The translations under genes and the position numbers were made by a program. A model generated the notes under the pieces. It saw nothing but the letters and a program-made list of their open reading frames with translations, was not told where the DNA came from and ran no database searches. From contig NZ_BIFS01000002.1 in assembly GCF_003967555.1 (NCBI RefSeq), positions 1,674,001 through 1,738,000 on the forward strand: a DNA stretch of 64,000 nt. The letters are read 5' to 3'. The stretch comes from Dictyobacter kobayashii (GTDB lineage: Bacteria; Chloroflexota; Ktedonobacteria; Ktedonobacterales; Ktedonobacteraceae). Below, one piece after another: positions 51,723 through 60,751 of the stretch. The first letter of the stretch is position 1, and each line of letters begins with the position of its first letter.

Positions 51723-52688
51723 GTGAGTACATCTGATGTCGAGGTTGCCAATGTAACATCCACGCCAACCACGAGTTCTCACAAGCAACTGCAACGGCGT
51801 AGCCGCAAGAATAGTCTTGAGGCACGCGAGGCGCGATCTTTCTGGCTATTGATCTCGCCCTGGGTGATTGGCTTTATTTTCTTTACCGGCGGTCCTGTTA
51901 TTGCGTCGTTTATCTTGAGCTTCACTGATTACACTGGAACATCGACGGTGCCAAACTTTATCGGGTTGCAAAACTATGTGACCCTCTTTTCCGACTCGAT
52001 TTTCTTGAAGTCGTTGGCCGTTACAGTGTATTACGTCGTGCTATCGGTGCCGCTGGCGCTCATTGGCTCACTCATGCTCGCGCTATTGCTCAATCAACGT
52101 GTGCGTTTCCTCGGTGTATTCCGAACCATCTATTACATCCCCACCGTCATTTCTGGTGTAGCCGTTTCCCTGCTCTGGCAGTGGATCTTCAATCCCGATC
52201 TGGGTATCGCCAACTATGTATTGAATTCCCTGCACCTGCCATCGAGCCTCTGGTTTCAGGATGAGAGCACTGTAATCCCTTCTTTTGTGATCATGAGCCT
52301 CTGGGGATTAGGCGGCCCGATGATCGTGTTCCTGGCGTCCCTCCAAAACATTCCTTCAGAACTTTATGAAGCGGCCGCCCTGGATGGTTCCAACGGCTGG
52401 AATAAGTTCCGCCATATTACTGTGCCAATGATCAGTCCAGCGATCTTGCTGAATCTGGTGACCGGTGTAATTGGCGCCTTCCAGGTCTTTGTCCAGGGGT
52501 ATGTGATTACGCAGGGAGGCCCGAACTATGCTTCCGAATTTTACGTACTCTATCTTTTCAACAACGCATTCCAGTACTTTAAGTTTGGCTATGCAGCCAG
52601 TCAGGCGTGGATTCTGTTTGTTATTATCCTGGCGTTGACCATCGCATTGTTGCAGGCCAGCCGCCGCCTGGTGTACTACGAAGCTTAG
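51723..52688 (+). CDS. Sugar ABC transporter permease (MalF/UgpA type)
   Basis: The protein has 321 residues. A hydrophilic basic N-terminus (about 1-35) precedes six helices, and the EAA loop reads ELYEAAALDGSNGWNKFRHI. It is a CUT1 permease. It uses a GTG start after GGAGG (10 nt). The order permease-permease-binding protein is the reverse of the first ABC cluster, and sequence identity between the two clusters is low, so this is a separate transporter and not a recent duplicate. Confidence 0.9.
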   Translation: MSTSDVEVANVTSTPTTSSHKQLQRRSRKNSLEAREARSFWLLISPWVIGFIFFTGGPVIASFILSFTDYTGTSTVPNFIGLQNYVTLFSDSIFLKSLAVTVYYVVLSVPLALIGSLMLALLLNQRVRFLGVFRTIYYIPTVISGVAVSLLWQWIFNPDLGIANYVLNSLHLPSSLWFQDESTVIPSFVIMSLWGLGGPMIVFLASLQNIPSELYEAAALDGSNGWNKFRHITVPMISPAILLNLVTGVIGAFQVFVQGYVITQGGPNYASEFYVLYLFNNAFQYFKFGYAASQAWILFVIILALTIALLQASRRLVYYEA

Positions 52689-52708
52689 TTAAAGAGGGAG
52701 TAACAGAT

Positions 52709-53596
52709 ATGTCATTGCAAGTAACGCAGGTAGATACCGCCAGGAAAAATGCTCTGTTGCGCAAGCGCATAAACCGGATCATTATCTATGCCTTGCTCAT
52801 TTTCTTTGCCATCATCTTCTTGATACCGATTGGTTGGATGCTCTCAACGGCCCTGAAATCGCTGGCCGATGTCAGTGCATTTCCGCCTATTATCATTCCC
52901 AATCCACCTCTCTGGTCGAATTTTGTAACGGCCTTGACTACGGTACCTGTCTTCCAATATATGGGGAACTCGGCGGCTTACTGTCTGTTAACCATTATTG
53001 GGGACATCCTCTCCTCTTCACTGGTGGCCTATGCTTTTGCTCATGTGCGCTTTAAATATCGTGAGTTCGTTTTTATCTGCGTGCTGGCAACGATGATGAT
53101 TCCGTACGAGGTGATGATCATCCCTCAATTTCTGCTGTTCCGTTCACTGGGATGGATTGATACCTACCTACCATTGATTGTGCCGACCTTCTTTGGCAGC
53201 CCTTACTTGATCTTTTTGTTGCGCCAGGCTTTCCGTGGCATCTCGCGTGATGTGGTGGAGGCCGCCAAACTGGATGGTGCCAGTCATCTGGTAATCTGGT
53301 GGCAGATCATACTCCCGCTGGCCAAACCAGCCCTGGCGGCTGTAGCTATCTTCTCCTTCATGTTCCACTGGAACGATCTGATGGGTCCGTTGATCTACCT
53401 GAATACCAATGAGTCTTATCCGATTAGCCTTGGTCTGTCCCAGTATACGGCTGCTTATGGTTCTACCCAATGGAACATGTTGATGGCCGCCTCACTGGTA
53501 GCGGTGATTCCCTGTATCATCGTCTTTTTCTTCTCACAGCGCTACATTATTCAAGGAATTGTGGTAGCCCGGCCGAGTTTGGAGAAGCTACAGTAA
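52709..53596 (+). CDS. Sugar ABC transporter permease (MalG/UgpE type)
   Basis: The protein has 295 residues and six helices, with the EAA loop DVVEAAKLDGASHLVIWWQI. The ATG at 52709 follows AGGGAGTAACAGAT, 20 bp after the stop of the first permease; a longer ORF start inside that gene was rejected. It pairs with the preceding permease to form the channel. The ATPase gene is missing here too. Confidence 0.9.
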   Translation: MSLQVTQVDTARKNALLRKRINRIIIYALLIFFAIIFLIPIGWMLSTALKSLADVSAFPPIIIPNPPLWSNFVTALTTVPVFQYMGNSAAYCLLTIIGDILSSSLVAYAFAHVRFKYREFVFICVLATMMIPYEVMIIPQFLLFRSLGWIDTYLPLIVPTFFGSPYLIFLLRQAFRGISRDVVEAAKLDGASHLVIWWQIILPLAKPALAAVAIFSFMFHWNDLMGPLIYLNTNESYPISLGLSQYTAAYGSTQWNMLMAASLVAVIPCIIVFFFSQRYIIQGIVVARPSLEKLQ

Positions 53597-53666
53597 ATGC
53601 GTATGTACATGGATTGCAAAGTAGGCAATTACGGAAATAGAAAATTCCGATTGAGCGAGGTGGCCA

Positions 53667-55016
53667 ATGCTTAAAAGGTTGAGCAGAACGCTGATACTGG
53701 GTGCGTTCCTATGCCTGATTATCCTGGTTAATACAGGCTGTAGTGTTCTGGGTATCAATGCCAAAACATTTTCCGGCCAGACTACCGTAACCTGGCTAGT
53801 GCGGACCGACCCTAATATTAATCCCTGGGAGTACAAGGTTGTGGATGAGTTTGAGGCTTCTCATCCCACTATTCACATTAAGATGGTTCTGGTTCCCTCA
53901 GGCGCCAATTTTGATCAGAAGCTAGTAACCATGCAGGTAGGCTGGGAGCCGGCCGATATCTTTTCGATCTGGGGCAATAATAGCTGGGCCGATGAGGTGT
54001 ATCGTGGCTTTGCTGCCGATTTAACCCCCTATATTAAAGCTAGCAACTTTTCGTTCGATGGTATGGATCAGAAGTTGCTGGATCAATATAGCGTCAATGG
54101 CCATGTGTATGCCATTCCGTTTTCGACGGGTGGCAGCTACGTTTTCTATAATGTTGATATGTTCAAGCAGGCTCACCTGCCGATGCCACCAACCAGTTGG
54201 GATGATCCTGGCTGGACCTGGGATGCGATGCTGAAAGATGCCCAGGCGATGACGGTCCATAGTAGTTCCTTGAATAATCGTCGCTATGGTATGAGCGATG
54301 ATCTCTGGCCTGAGGATGCTAATCCAATGCTGTTTGGTGGTGATTACTTCCAGCAGTCTACTTATCAAAATGGCGTGGTGGCGGCAACCAATGCTACCAG
54401 CCCGGCGGTTGTACAATCGGTGCAGTGGAAGCGTGATCTGATGTACAAATATCAGGTTGCCCCTTTGCCGGCCGATGCCAGTCTCCTTAACGGTTTCTTG
54501 AGCGGCAAAGTTGGTATGTCTATGACTGGAGTCTGGGGCCTGTGGGCCAATAAACCCGCCACCTTCCATTGGGCCATTGCGCCTCTACCACACTTTAGTA
54601 GCAACACCAAAGATGTCCTGTTTACCGATCCCTGGATGCTGGCAAAAGATTCCAAGCATCCGAAGGAAGCCTGGACGTTTCTGCAGTGGTTGAGCGATCC
54701 TGCGCATGGTGCCAAATCCTATATGGAGGTTTCAGGCGCGATGTCTCCCTGGTCACAGCTCCTGCCAGAATGGGCCGCCAACACCCATAAAATTATGCCC
54801 AGCCTTTCCACAGATCAACTGATGCAGCTCGGCCAGGGTTCTTTGAACCATGGACAAGAATCAATCAATCACCTGGCGATTAGCTATAACCAGTTTGATA
54901 GCGTGATTTCTAATGTGCTCTCTCCGGTCTATAATACCGGCAAGGTTGATCCCACCTCAGCCCTGAATGATGTTCAGAAGCAGTTACAAGAAACCATTCA
55001 CCAGGTAGTCCTTTAA
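53667..55016 (+). CDS. Sugar-binding lipoprotein of ABC transporter, extracellular solute-binding family 1
   Basis: The protein has 449 residues. The signal peptide has an RTLILGAFLCLIILVNTGC core with lipobox VNTGC (Cys at about 25). The mature part reads TVTWLVRTDPNINPWEYKVV, PADIFSIWGNNSWADEVYRG and YVFYNVDMFKQAHLPMPPTS, a family-1 binding protein. It captures sugar outside the membrane for the two permeases before it. It lies 70 bp after the second permease. Unlike the first ABC system's binding protein it has a normal Sec signal, not a twin-arginine one. Confidence 0.9.
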   Translation: MLKRLSRTLILGAFLCLIILVNTGCSVLGINAKTFSGQTTVTWLVRTDPNINPWEYKVVDEFEASHPTIHIKMVLVPSGANFDQKLVTMQVGWEPADIFSIWGNNSWADEVYRGFAADLTPYIKASNFSFDGMDQKLLDQYSVNGHVYAIPFSTGGSYVFYNVDMFKQAHLPMPPTSWDDPGWTWDAMLKDAQAMTVHSSSLNNRRYGMSDDLWPEDANPMLFGGDYFQQSTYQNGVVAATNATSPAVVQSVQWKRDLMYKYQVAPLPADASLLNGFLSGKVGMSMTGVWGLWANKPATFHWAIAPLPHFSSNTKDVLFTDPWMLAKDSKHPKEAWTFLQWLSDPAHGAKSYMEVSGAMSPWSQLLPEWAANTHKIMPSLSTDQLMQLGQGSLNHGQESINHLAISYNQFDSVISNVLSPVYNTGKVDPTSALNDVQKQLQETIHQVVL

Positions 55017-55053
55017 AGCCCCTATCTTGATGTTTGTTGTTCTGCTTTTTTTA

Positions 55054-55182
55054 TGGGCTGCTGGCTATTTTCTTGATAGCCAGCAGCCCATACGTTGTGT
55101 TCAGGCTTCGGGGGGCTGGTAGGTAAACATTTTCTTATAGTAAGTGCCCCCGGTAGCTGCGAGTCATCTACCGGGGGCACTC
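55054..55182. terminator. Two hairpins between convergent genes
   Basis: Hairpin 1: 15-bp stem TGGGCTGCTGGCTAT / ATAGCCAGCAGCCCA (55054-55068 / 55076-55090). Hairpin 2: AGTGCCCCCGGTAG / CTACCGGGGGCACT at about 55142-55180. Neither has a T-run on its 3' side in the plus direction; the T-run lies before hairpin 1. They may terminate both the ABC operon and the DUF2795 gene. Confidence 0.5.
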
Positions 55183-55232
55183 TGAACACTATGGGTGCTC
55201 GGGGATTCTGGGGATTCTAAGCAACAGGTCGG

Positions 55233-55451
55233 CTAGTTACGGCTAGCTTTGTTGTCGTCCCAGCTCTGCTGCCAATCGCGGTTCACTTCGTTGATGGTGC
55301 GATAGTGCAGGTTAGGGAGCTGGTTCAACTGACGGCATGTCTGCTCATCAGCACCCTGTTTGCGAGCATGGTTAACGAGCTCTTCGCGCTGAACTGGGAA
55401 TTTCAAACCTTGCAGGTACTGATCAATATTTACTGATTCTGCTTTAGCCAT
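55233..55451 (-). CDS. DUF2795 family small protein
   Basis: The protein has 72 residues. INIDQYLQGLKFPV-like start and ELVNHARKQGADEQTCRQLN followed by QLPNLHYRTINEVNRD match DUF2795, a family of short proteins common in Actinobacteria and Chloroflexota, with unknown function. The ATG at 55451 has GGAGAT 6 nt upstream. It is monocistronic. Confidence 0.75.
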   Translation of the reverse strand: MAKAESVNIDQYLQGLKFPVQREELVNHARKQGADEQTCRQLNQLPNLHYRTINEVNRDWQQSWDDNKASRN

Positions 55452-55780
55452 GATTAAAAATCTCCTTGGCGTTCAGTCTTTTTATTAAGAACTGAACAAA
55501 TTTTTTGGTAGACATAAGTCTTAATGAACTGAACCAGTTTCACCAATGAAACTGTCCATTGAGTTGACAGGGATAAACATGGATATTGGACTATTACAGT
55601 CTTTATTGGTTTTTGTTTAATCCTTGTCAGTTTCTCCATTAATAATGTTCGGCGGCACTATTATTTCCTAAAGGGGTAAAGACCAGTCATTATTTTTATT
55701 GCACCACAATAAAAATACATATTTATATCTATTGACGCCATATCTCAAAAAGCGTTAGTGTTGTAGGAGTGCGCCTGATT
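55452..55780. other. Intergenic AT-rich region upstream of DUF2795
   Basis: No gene is seen. It contains AT-rich sequence likely to hold the DUF2795 promoter. Confidence 0.3.
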
Positions 55781-56105
55781 CTCATGATAGCCGCAATCTT
55801 TACATCTGAGGTACGTGCCTTCGGCGCTCAAGAAGTTCCTGGTATGGTGCAAAAAAGTGCGCCGAGCGCACTTTTTTTGCACCATACCAAGATAACAGGC
55901 ACATTGTTAGGAGTTTATCAGACTCCCATCACCACCGCGTCCTTCGCGTATGAGCTTTCACGCCAGGGACTGGCTCATACAAATTTTCTTATGTGGTGCA
56001 AAAAGTGCGCTCGGCGCACTTTTTGCACCACATAAGAAAAAAAGCTCGGGCGCGCCAGCGCATGTCCGCACAGGAGCGATATGCTTCCCATGATAATGGG
56101 AGCCT
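55781..56105. repeat. Dispersed hairpin element, copy B with two long hairpins
   Basis: Hairpin 1 is about 22 bp (55840-55861 / 55867-55889, one bulge; GGTATGGTGCAAAA...). Hairpin 2 is a perfect 27-bp stem with a TCG loop (55984-56010 / 56014-56040; TTATGTGGTGCAAAAAGTGC). The left and right flanks match copy A (30655-30840) in reverse orientation, including CTCATGAT.CCGC.ATCTT and GCTCGGGCGCG. Hairpin 2 and the copy A hairpin share TCTTATGTGGTG...AAAGTGCGC. Confidence 0.85.
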
Positions 56106-56202
56106 GACACATTTTAGGATATTACGGGTTCAAAATCTGATATAGCAGGCGTTTATAGAGTGATTAGTGTTGGGATATATATAGTTGAGGGAAAGGGTAT
56201 AC

Positions 56203-56772
56203 ATGTCAACCAGGCCTTCTCCATATCGTGAGCGTGCATTAAAGCATTATTCGCAGCAGAATCAAGAAGCAGTGGTGCCGCGACTGATTTCTTTGCGCAC
56301 AGCGGCTGTGTTATGGATTGTGCTGGCTGTGCTGCTAATTGCCGTGGTTGTTTCCTGGTTTGGGCAGATTCCTATGTTCACTACAGCTTCAGGTATTGTG
56401 CTGGGGCAGAAAACCGCTCATGAAGCTCAGGGTGTGTACATTTTTATACCGGCTAACCAGTTGAATACTATACAGGCGGGCATGCCTGTGCGCGTCCAGG
56501 TTGGCCTTAATGGGCCTGATTTTACGACAACTGTAGAGAGTGTCGACAAGAAAGTGATGACGCCCACGGATGCGCGCCAGCAATTTAATCTGGGCAGTAG
56601 CGGCTGGGGAGTGATTGAGGAGCCATCAGTTGTGGTTACGGTCAAAAATAGTTCGGCAAATTTGTTGAAGTCGTTCGCGGGCAGCGTGATAAATGCCCAG
56701 ATACAGATAGGGACCCGTCCTGTGCTGTCATTAATTCCTGGCATTAGTCAATTTGTGGGGGGTAATAAGTGA
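56203..56772 (+). CDS. Short HlyD/NHLM-type secretion periplasmic adaptor-like protein
   Basis: The protein has 189 residues. A basic N-terminus leads to one membrane helix (about 30-50, TAAVLWIVLAVLLIAVVVSW), followed by beta-rich sequence with FTTASGIVLGQK and PVRVQVGLNGPDF, as in the membrane-proximal barrel of HlyD-like adaptor proteins of peptide exporters. It is shorter than classic HlyD (no long coiled coil). Its stop overlaps the GTG of the C39 ABC exporter (GTGA), so the two are coupled. The ATG at 56203 follows GAGGGAAAGGG. Confidence 0.72.
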   Translation: MSTRPSPYRERALKHYSQQNQEAVVPRLISLRTAAVLWIVLAVLLIAVVVSWFGQIPMFTTASGIVLGQKTAHEAQGVYIFIPANQLNTIQAGMPVRVQVGLNGPDFTTTVESVDKKVMTPTDARQQFNLGSSGWGVIEEPSVVVTVKNSSANLLKSFAGSVINAQIQIGTRPVLSLIPGISQFVGGNK

Positions 56773-59240
56773 GCAATAAACCTGAGGATCTGGATGCCTC
56801 GATTTTGCAATCTGGCAAGCGCCGATCTGCCTACCTGGCGGACCTCCAGGCTCCAAATCAGCCGCTTGCGCCTGAAGTAAAGGATTTAATGGACCATCGT
56901 GAAAAAACGATGTTGACCCAGACATTTTTCCTGCAAGCGGCTATGGCCCGTGAGCAAGCTCAGGAACAGGCTGCCGCTCCTATTCCCCCTCCCCAACAGG
57001 CCCAGGTTCCTCCTACCCCGGCTCCTCCCACACCCCCTAAAGGGGCTGCTACAACTACATCGACTAAAAAGTATAAGCATAGACGTCGCGTTCCTCCCTT
57101 GCAGCAGATGGAAGCAGTTGAGTGTGGGGCCGCCTGCCTGGCTATGATCTTGAGCTATTATAAGCGTAAGACCACGGTTGCCGAGATGCGGGAATTTTGT
57201 GGTGTGGGCCGTGATGGCCTGAATGCGTTGGCGCTGGTAAAGTCTGCACGTGCCTATGGATTGAAAGTACGGGCGATCTCTTTACAGGAGAACAATTTCA
57301 GCAATGTGAAGCTTCCTGCGATCGTCCACTGGGAATTCAATCACTTCTTGATTGTTGAACGTTGGAGCCCCGAGTCGGTCCAATTGGTTGATCCTGCCAG
57401 CGGGCGGCGGAGCGTGACTGGAGAAGAGTTCGACCGCAGTTTTACAGGCATTGTAATTAAGCTGGAGCCGGGACCTGACTTTTCAACTGAGACTTCACAG
57501 CTCAATCGTATAAATTTGCGCTCGTATGTGGCGCGCTACCTGGGCCTGGCGCCAGGGGCAATGGGACAGATTTTGCTGGCCTCGTTGCTACTACAGGCTT
57601 TTGGCCTGGTGGTGCCGATCTTTACTGAGATTGTGGTGGATCAGATTCTACCTTTGAGGCTACGTGATGGCTTAACATTGGTGAGTATTGGCCTGTTATT
57701 GATCATCATTTCACAGACTGTGACAACCCTCCTGAGAGCCACCGTGTTGTCTTATCTCCAGGCCCGGCTGGATATGGAAATGATGCTCAATTTTTTTGAT
57801 CATCTGCTTAAATTACCCTTGCGCTTCTTTCAACAGCGCTCCAGCGGTGATATTATCTCGCGCCTGAGCAGTAATCTGGTTATTCGCGATGCAATCGGTA
57901 ATCAGCTCATCTCAACCGCCCTGGATGGTGTTTTTGTGCTCGTCTACTTTATTATCCTGCTGGCGGCCTCGCCGTTTATCGCCTTGATCGTGATCGCTAT
58001 TGGCACGCTGCAGGGTGTACTACTATTATGGACTGCCCGTCCTGTACGCGAACTGGCGCGGCGCGAGCTGATTGCCAGCGGCAAAGCTCAGGGCTATTTC
58101 TCAGAGGTGCTCAAAGGGATAGTCTCGTTAAAGGCGGCGGGCGCTGAGCAGCGAGCTCGCAATACCTGGTCTAACTTCTTTTTTGAACAAATGAATGTGG
58201 CCACGCGGCGCAACTACATCTCCTCGCTCATCTCAACCGGTATGGGATCTCTTTCTTCACTGGCCCCGTTCTTGTTGCTCTGGGTAGGTACGATTCAGGT
58301 GCTCAATAATCAATTGTCAGTTGGTACCATGCTAGCCCTCAATGCGCTGGCCATCGCCTTCTTGACACCGTTGTCATCCTTGATTAGCAGTGCTCAGACC
58401 TTGCAGTATGTCCAGGCTCATCTGGAGCGCATCTCGGATGTAATGGATGCTACACCGGAGCAGGATGCGACCACGGTCAAGTTACCTCCCCGTTTGTTAG
58501 GTAGCGTGCGCCTGGAGAATGTATCGTTCCAGTATGATCCAAACTCGCCGCCGATTTTGAAAAACATCTATGTGAATATCGCGGCTGGCCAGAAAATAGC
58601 CCTGGTGGGTAAATCGGGTTCGGGTAAGACGACGCTGGGTAAGTTGATGCTTGGCCTGTATCTACCGACCAGTGGCGAGATCTTCTATGATAATATTCCG
58701 CTCAGCGTGATGAATTATCAGGCAGTGCGGGCGCAATTTGGTGTGGTGATGCAGGAGGCGAACATTTTCAGCGGCTCGGTCCGCCAAAATATCGCCTTTA
58801 ACGATCCTACTATGGGTATGGAGCGGGTAATTAAAGCTGCGCAGATTGCCTCCTTGCACGATGATGTCATGCTTATGCCAATGGAGTACGAGACCTTTGT
58901 ATCGGAAGGTGGTAGCGCCATGTCGGGTGGCCAGCGCCAGCGTATTGCCCTCGCCCGTGCGATCGCTACCGCCCCGGCCATCTTAATGCTGGATGAAGCG
59001 ACCAGCAGCCTGGATGTCGTTACCGAGGCTACCGTTGAGCGTAACCTGCGTAAGTTTGCCTGCACCCAGATCATCATTGCCCATCGCTTAAGCACTATCC
59101 GCAACGCTAACCAGATCCTGGTGTTGGATCAAGGTAAGATCATTGAGCGCGGCTCCCACCGCGAGCTCTTAAAACTGGGCGGCTTCTATTCTAAATTGAT
59201 TCAAAGTCAGCTAGAGAGCGGCGAAATCAAGAGTGACTAG
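56769..59240 (+). CDS. Peptidase C39-containing ABC exporter (NHLM / bacteriocin-type)
   Basis: The protein has 823 residues. An unusual N-terminal extension of about 110 residues (Gln/Pro/Ala-rich at 60-95) comes first. The C39 peptidase then shows Cys119 in EAVECGAACLAM, His192 in HWEFNHFLIV and Asp208 in VDPASG. A six-helix membrane domain follows (about 255-540), then an ABC ATPase with Walker A GKSGSGKTT, signature MSGGQRQR and Walker B ILMLDEAT. It would cut the leader after a Gly-Gly-type site and export the peptide. No precursor or modification gene adjoins it. The GTG start overlaps the adaptor stop. Confidence 0.88.
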   Translation: MSNKPEDLDASILQSGKRRSAYLADLQAPNQPLAPEVKDLMDHREKTMLTQTFFLQAAMAREQAQEQAAAPIPPPQQAQVPPTPAPPTPPKGAATTTSTKKYKHRRRVPPLQQMEAVECGAACLAMILSYYKRKTTVAEMREFCGVGRDGLNALALVKSARAYGLKVRAISLQENNFSNVKLPAIVHWEFNHFLIVERWSPESVQLVDPASGRRSVTGEEFDRSFTGIVIKLEPGPDFSTETSQLNRINLRSYVARYLGLAPGAMGQILLASLLLQAFGLVVPIFTEIVVDQILPLRLRDGLTLVSIGLLLIIISQTVTTLLRATVLSYLQARLDMEMMLNFFDHLLKLPLRFFQQRSSGDIISRLSSNLVIRDAIGNQLISTALDGVFVLVYFIILLAASPFIALIVIAIGTLQGVLLLWTARPVRELARRELIASGKAQGYFSEVLKGIVSLKAAGAEQRARNTWSNFFFEQMNVATRRNYISSLISTGMGSLSSLAPFLLLWVGTIQVLNNQLSVGTMLALNALAIAFLTPLSSLISSAQTLQYVQAHLERISDVMDATPEQDATTVKLPPRLLGSVRLENVSFQYDPNSPPILKNIYVNIAAGQKIALVGKSGSGKTTLGKLMLGLYLPTSGEIFYDNIPLSVMNYQAVRAQFGVVMQEANIFSGSVRQNIAFNDPTMGMERVIKAAQIASLHDDVMLMPMEYETFVSEGGSAMSGGQRQRIALARAIATAPAILMLDEATSSLDVVTEATVERNLRKFACTQIIIAHRLSTIRNANQILVLDQGKIIERGSHRELLKLGGFYSKLIQSQLESGEIKSD

Positions 59241-59449
59241 TTCTGTTCTGTTTTCTACTAAAAAGTTCTAGCATGGTGGATATTAATGTGGTTTGCGCTG
59301 ATCCCTACCATTCTAGAGCTTTTTATATTATTATTAATTTAGGACCTATGTACTTCTAAGTCATGTGCACTCCTTGAATGCGTAAAATCTATAAGAGCTG
59401 CTTCGATAGTCCCCTGGTTTTATCCAGCAAGCTAGAGAGGATCAGTGCG

Positions 59450-59962
59450 ATGAAATATCCTTTTCGTGGCTTCTCCTCACCCCTGGGAGCAAGAAACTCT
59501 AAATCTTTCGGTGGACCACCTGATGAACTCGATCGATGGATAGTACGCTACCGGTTTGGCATGTTTAAAGCCTTGCATAGGATGAGACAACGTCCATGGC
59601 GCCTGGTAGGTATTCTACTGATTATATGTATGTTAGCTACCGTCTGGTTTATCCCAATGCCAGATGAAACGGAGGCCGTACAGACTGTCCACACGCGTGA
59701 GGCTACCTTGATGACTGGCCTGCAAAAGATATGCGATCATCCTCAGCAGGTGTTCCAGCATTTTAATTATCCGCTCGCGAAAGTACCGACTCAGAGTATT
59801 TTATCGTTGCTCCCAAAGCCGGCGGCTGTGCCATTGCTGAAGCAAGGTGATATGACCTATGATCCCGTCCAGAATATTTTATGCACCGTCGGGGGCAGGG
59901 TATTTATGTACGTTATGTGCAACCAGCCAAAAAATGAGCATAGCTCGCTTTCATGTGCGTAG
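59450..59962 (+). CDS. Single-span membrane protein of unknown function in the exporter cluster
   Basis: The protein has 170 residues. A hydrophilic segment with DELDRWIVRYRFGMFKALHR is followed by one membrane helix (about 52-69) and an outside domain rich in Pro and Gln. I recognise no family. The ATG at 59450 has GAGAGGA eight nt upstream, and it lies 209 bp after the exporter gene on the same strand, so it may be a third component of that system. The ORF end (MCNQPKNEHSSLSCA) is Ser/Cys/Asn-rich and may reflect a frame loss near 59920. Confidence 0.5.
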   Translation: MKYPFRGFSSPLGARNSKSFGGPPDELDRWIVRYRFGMFKALHRMRQRPWRLVGILLIICMLATVWFIPMPDETEAVQTVHTREATLMTGLQKICDHPQQVFQHFNYPLAKVPTQSILSLLPKPAAVPLLKQGDMTYDPVQNILCTVGGRVFMYVMCNQPKNEHSSLSCA

Positions 59963-60050
59963 TTTTTTGTTCGGTTTGGAAAATACGCTTTCGTGAGATA
60001 TTCTATGGCAAGAAGAGTAGCAAAGAAATCGCATTGATTGAGAGGATTTA

Positions 60051-60725
60051 ATGGAACCATTAAGCTATAGTGAGTTACGTGAGCAGGTGGTCCAGGCGGC
60101 CCAGCGCCTCGCACAAACGGGTGTGCTTTCTCGTAGTGGCCATGGCAATATGAGTGTACGTTTGCCTGGCAAGGATCTTATGTTGATCACTTCGACCAGC
60201 CATATTGCTCATTTGTTGCCGGAACAACTGGTGGCAGTGACCTTTGATGGCGAAGTCGTGGAGGGTGAACTGGACCCAGTGACGCGTGAGATCATCGGAA
60301 TGCATGCCTGCGTCTATCGTGAGCGTCAGGATGTACATGCCGTTATTCATACTCATTCGCCCCGGGTTACCAGTTTCGCGCTGGCCAATCAGCCATTGCC
60401 CTGTGTCTATGAGGCATTTCTACGTTTTGGGATTGTTGAAGATATTCCTGTCGCGGATTGGGCGCCTCGCGGATCTCAGGAATCGATTACTAATATTGTC
60501 GCGCAGCTACGCGCCCATCCTCTGGTCCCTGCGGTCTTGTTGGGAAATCACGGGCTGTTATCTTTTAGTCGCGATATCCTGGCTGCGGCTCAATTGATCG
60601 TGATCATGGAGGAGGCAGCCGAGATGACGCTGGATGCACGTTCAATTGGTGGTGAAAAGCCATTTCCCGCCGATGCGCTGGAGCGAGAGCGTCAGCATAT
60701 GCAACGCTTTGGCTCACTCTCCTAG
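60051..60725 (+). CDS. Class II aldolase/adducin family protein
   Basis: The protein has 224 residues. The metal-binding HTHSP (His100/His102-like) and the NHGLL His mark the L-fuculose-phosphate aldolase / adducin family; GNMSVRLPGKDLMLIT is the substrate-phosphate loop. Such enzymes cleave or make sugar phosphates with Zn2+. SD GAGAGGA precedes the ATG. It is close to, and convergent with, the frameshifted amidohydrolase, which may be part of the same degradation route. The substrate is not evident. Confidence 0.85.
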   Translation: MEPLSYSELREQVVQAAQRLAQTGVLSRSGHGNMSVRLPGKDLMLITSTSHIAHLLPEQLVAVTFDGEVVEGELDPVTREIIGMHACVYRERQDVHAVIHTHSPRVTSFALANQPLPCVYEAFLRFGIVEDIPVADWAPRGSQESITNIVAQLRAHPLVPAVLLGNHGLLSFSRDILAAAQLIVIMEEAAEMTLDARSIGGEKPFPADALERERQHMQRFGSLS

Positions 60726-60751
60726 CAGGTTGCTTGTGTTGAAAAACTGAC

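Noticed and set aside
54021..54569. 182-codon minus-strand ORF
   Set aside because: It is a shadow of the sugar-binding lipoprotein gene; no SD and no domain.
55769..56035. 88-codon plus-strand ORF in hairpin element B
   Set aside because: It spans both hairpins; the coding reading is explained by the repeated palindrome and no SD is present.
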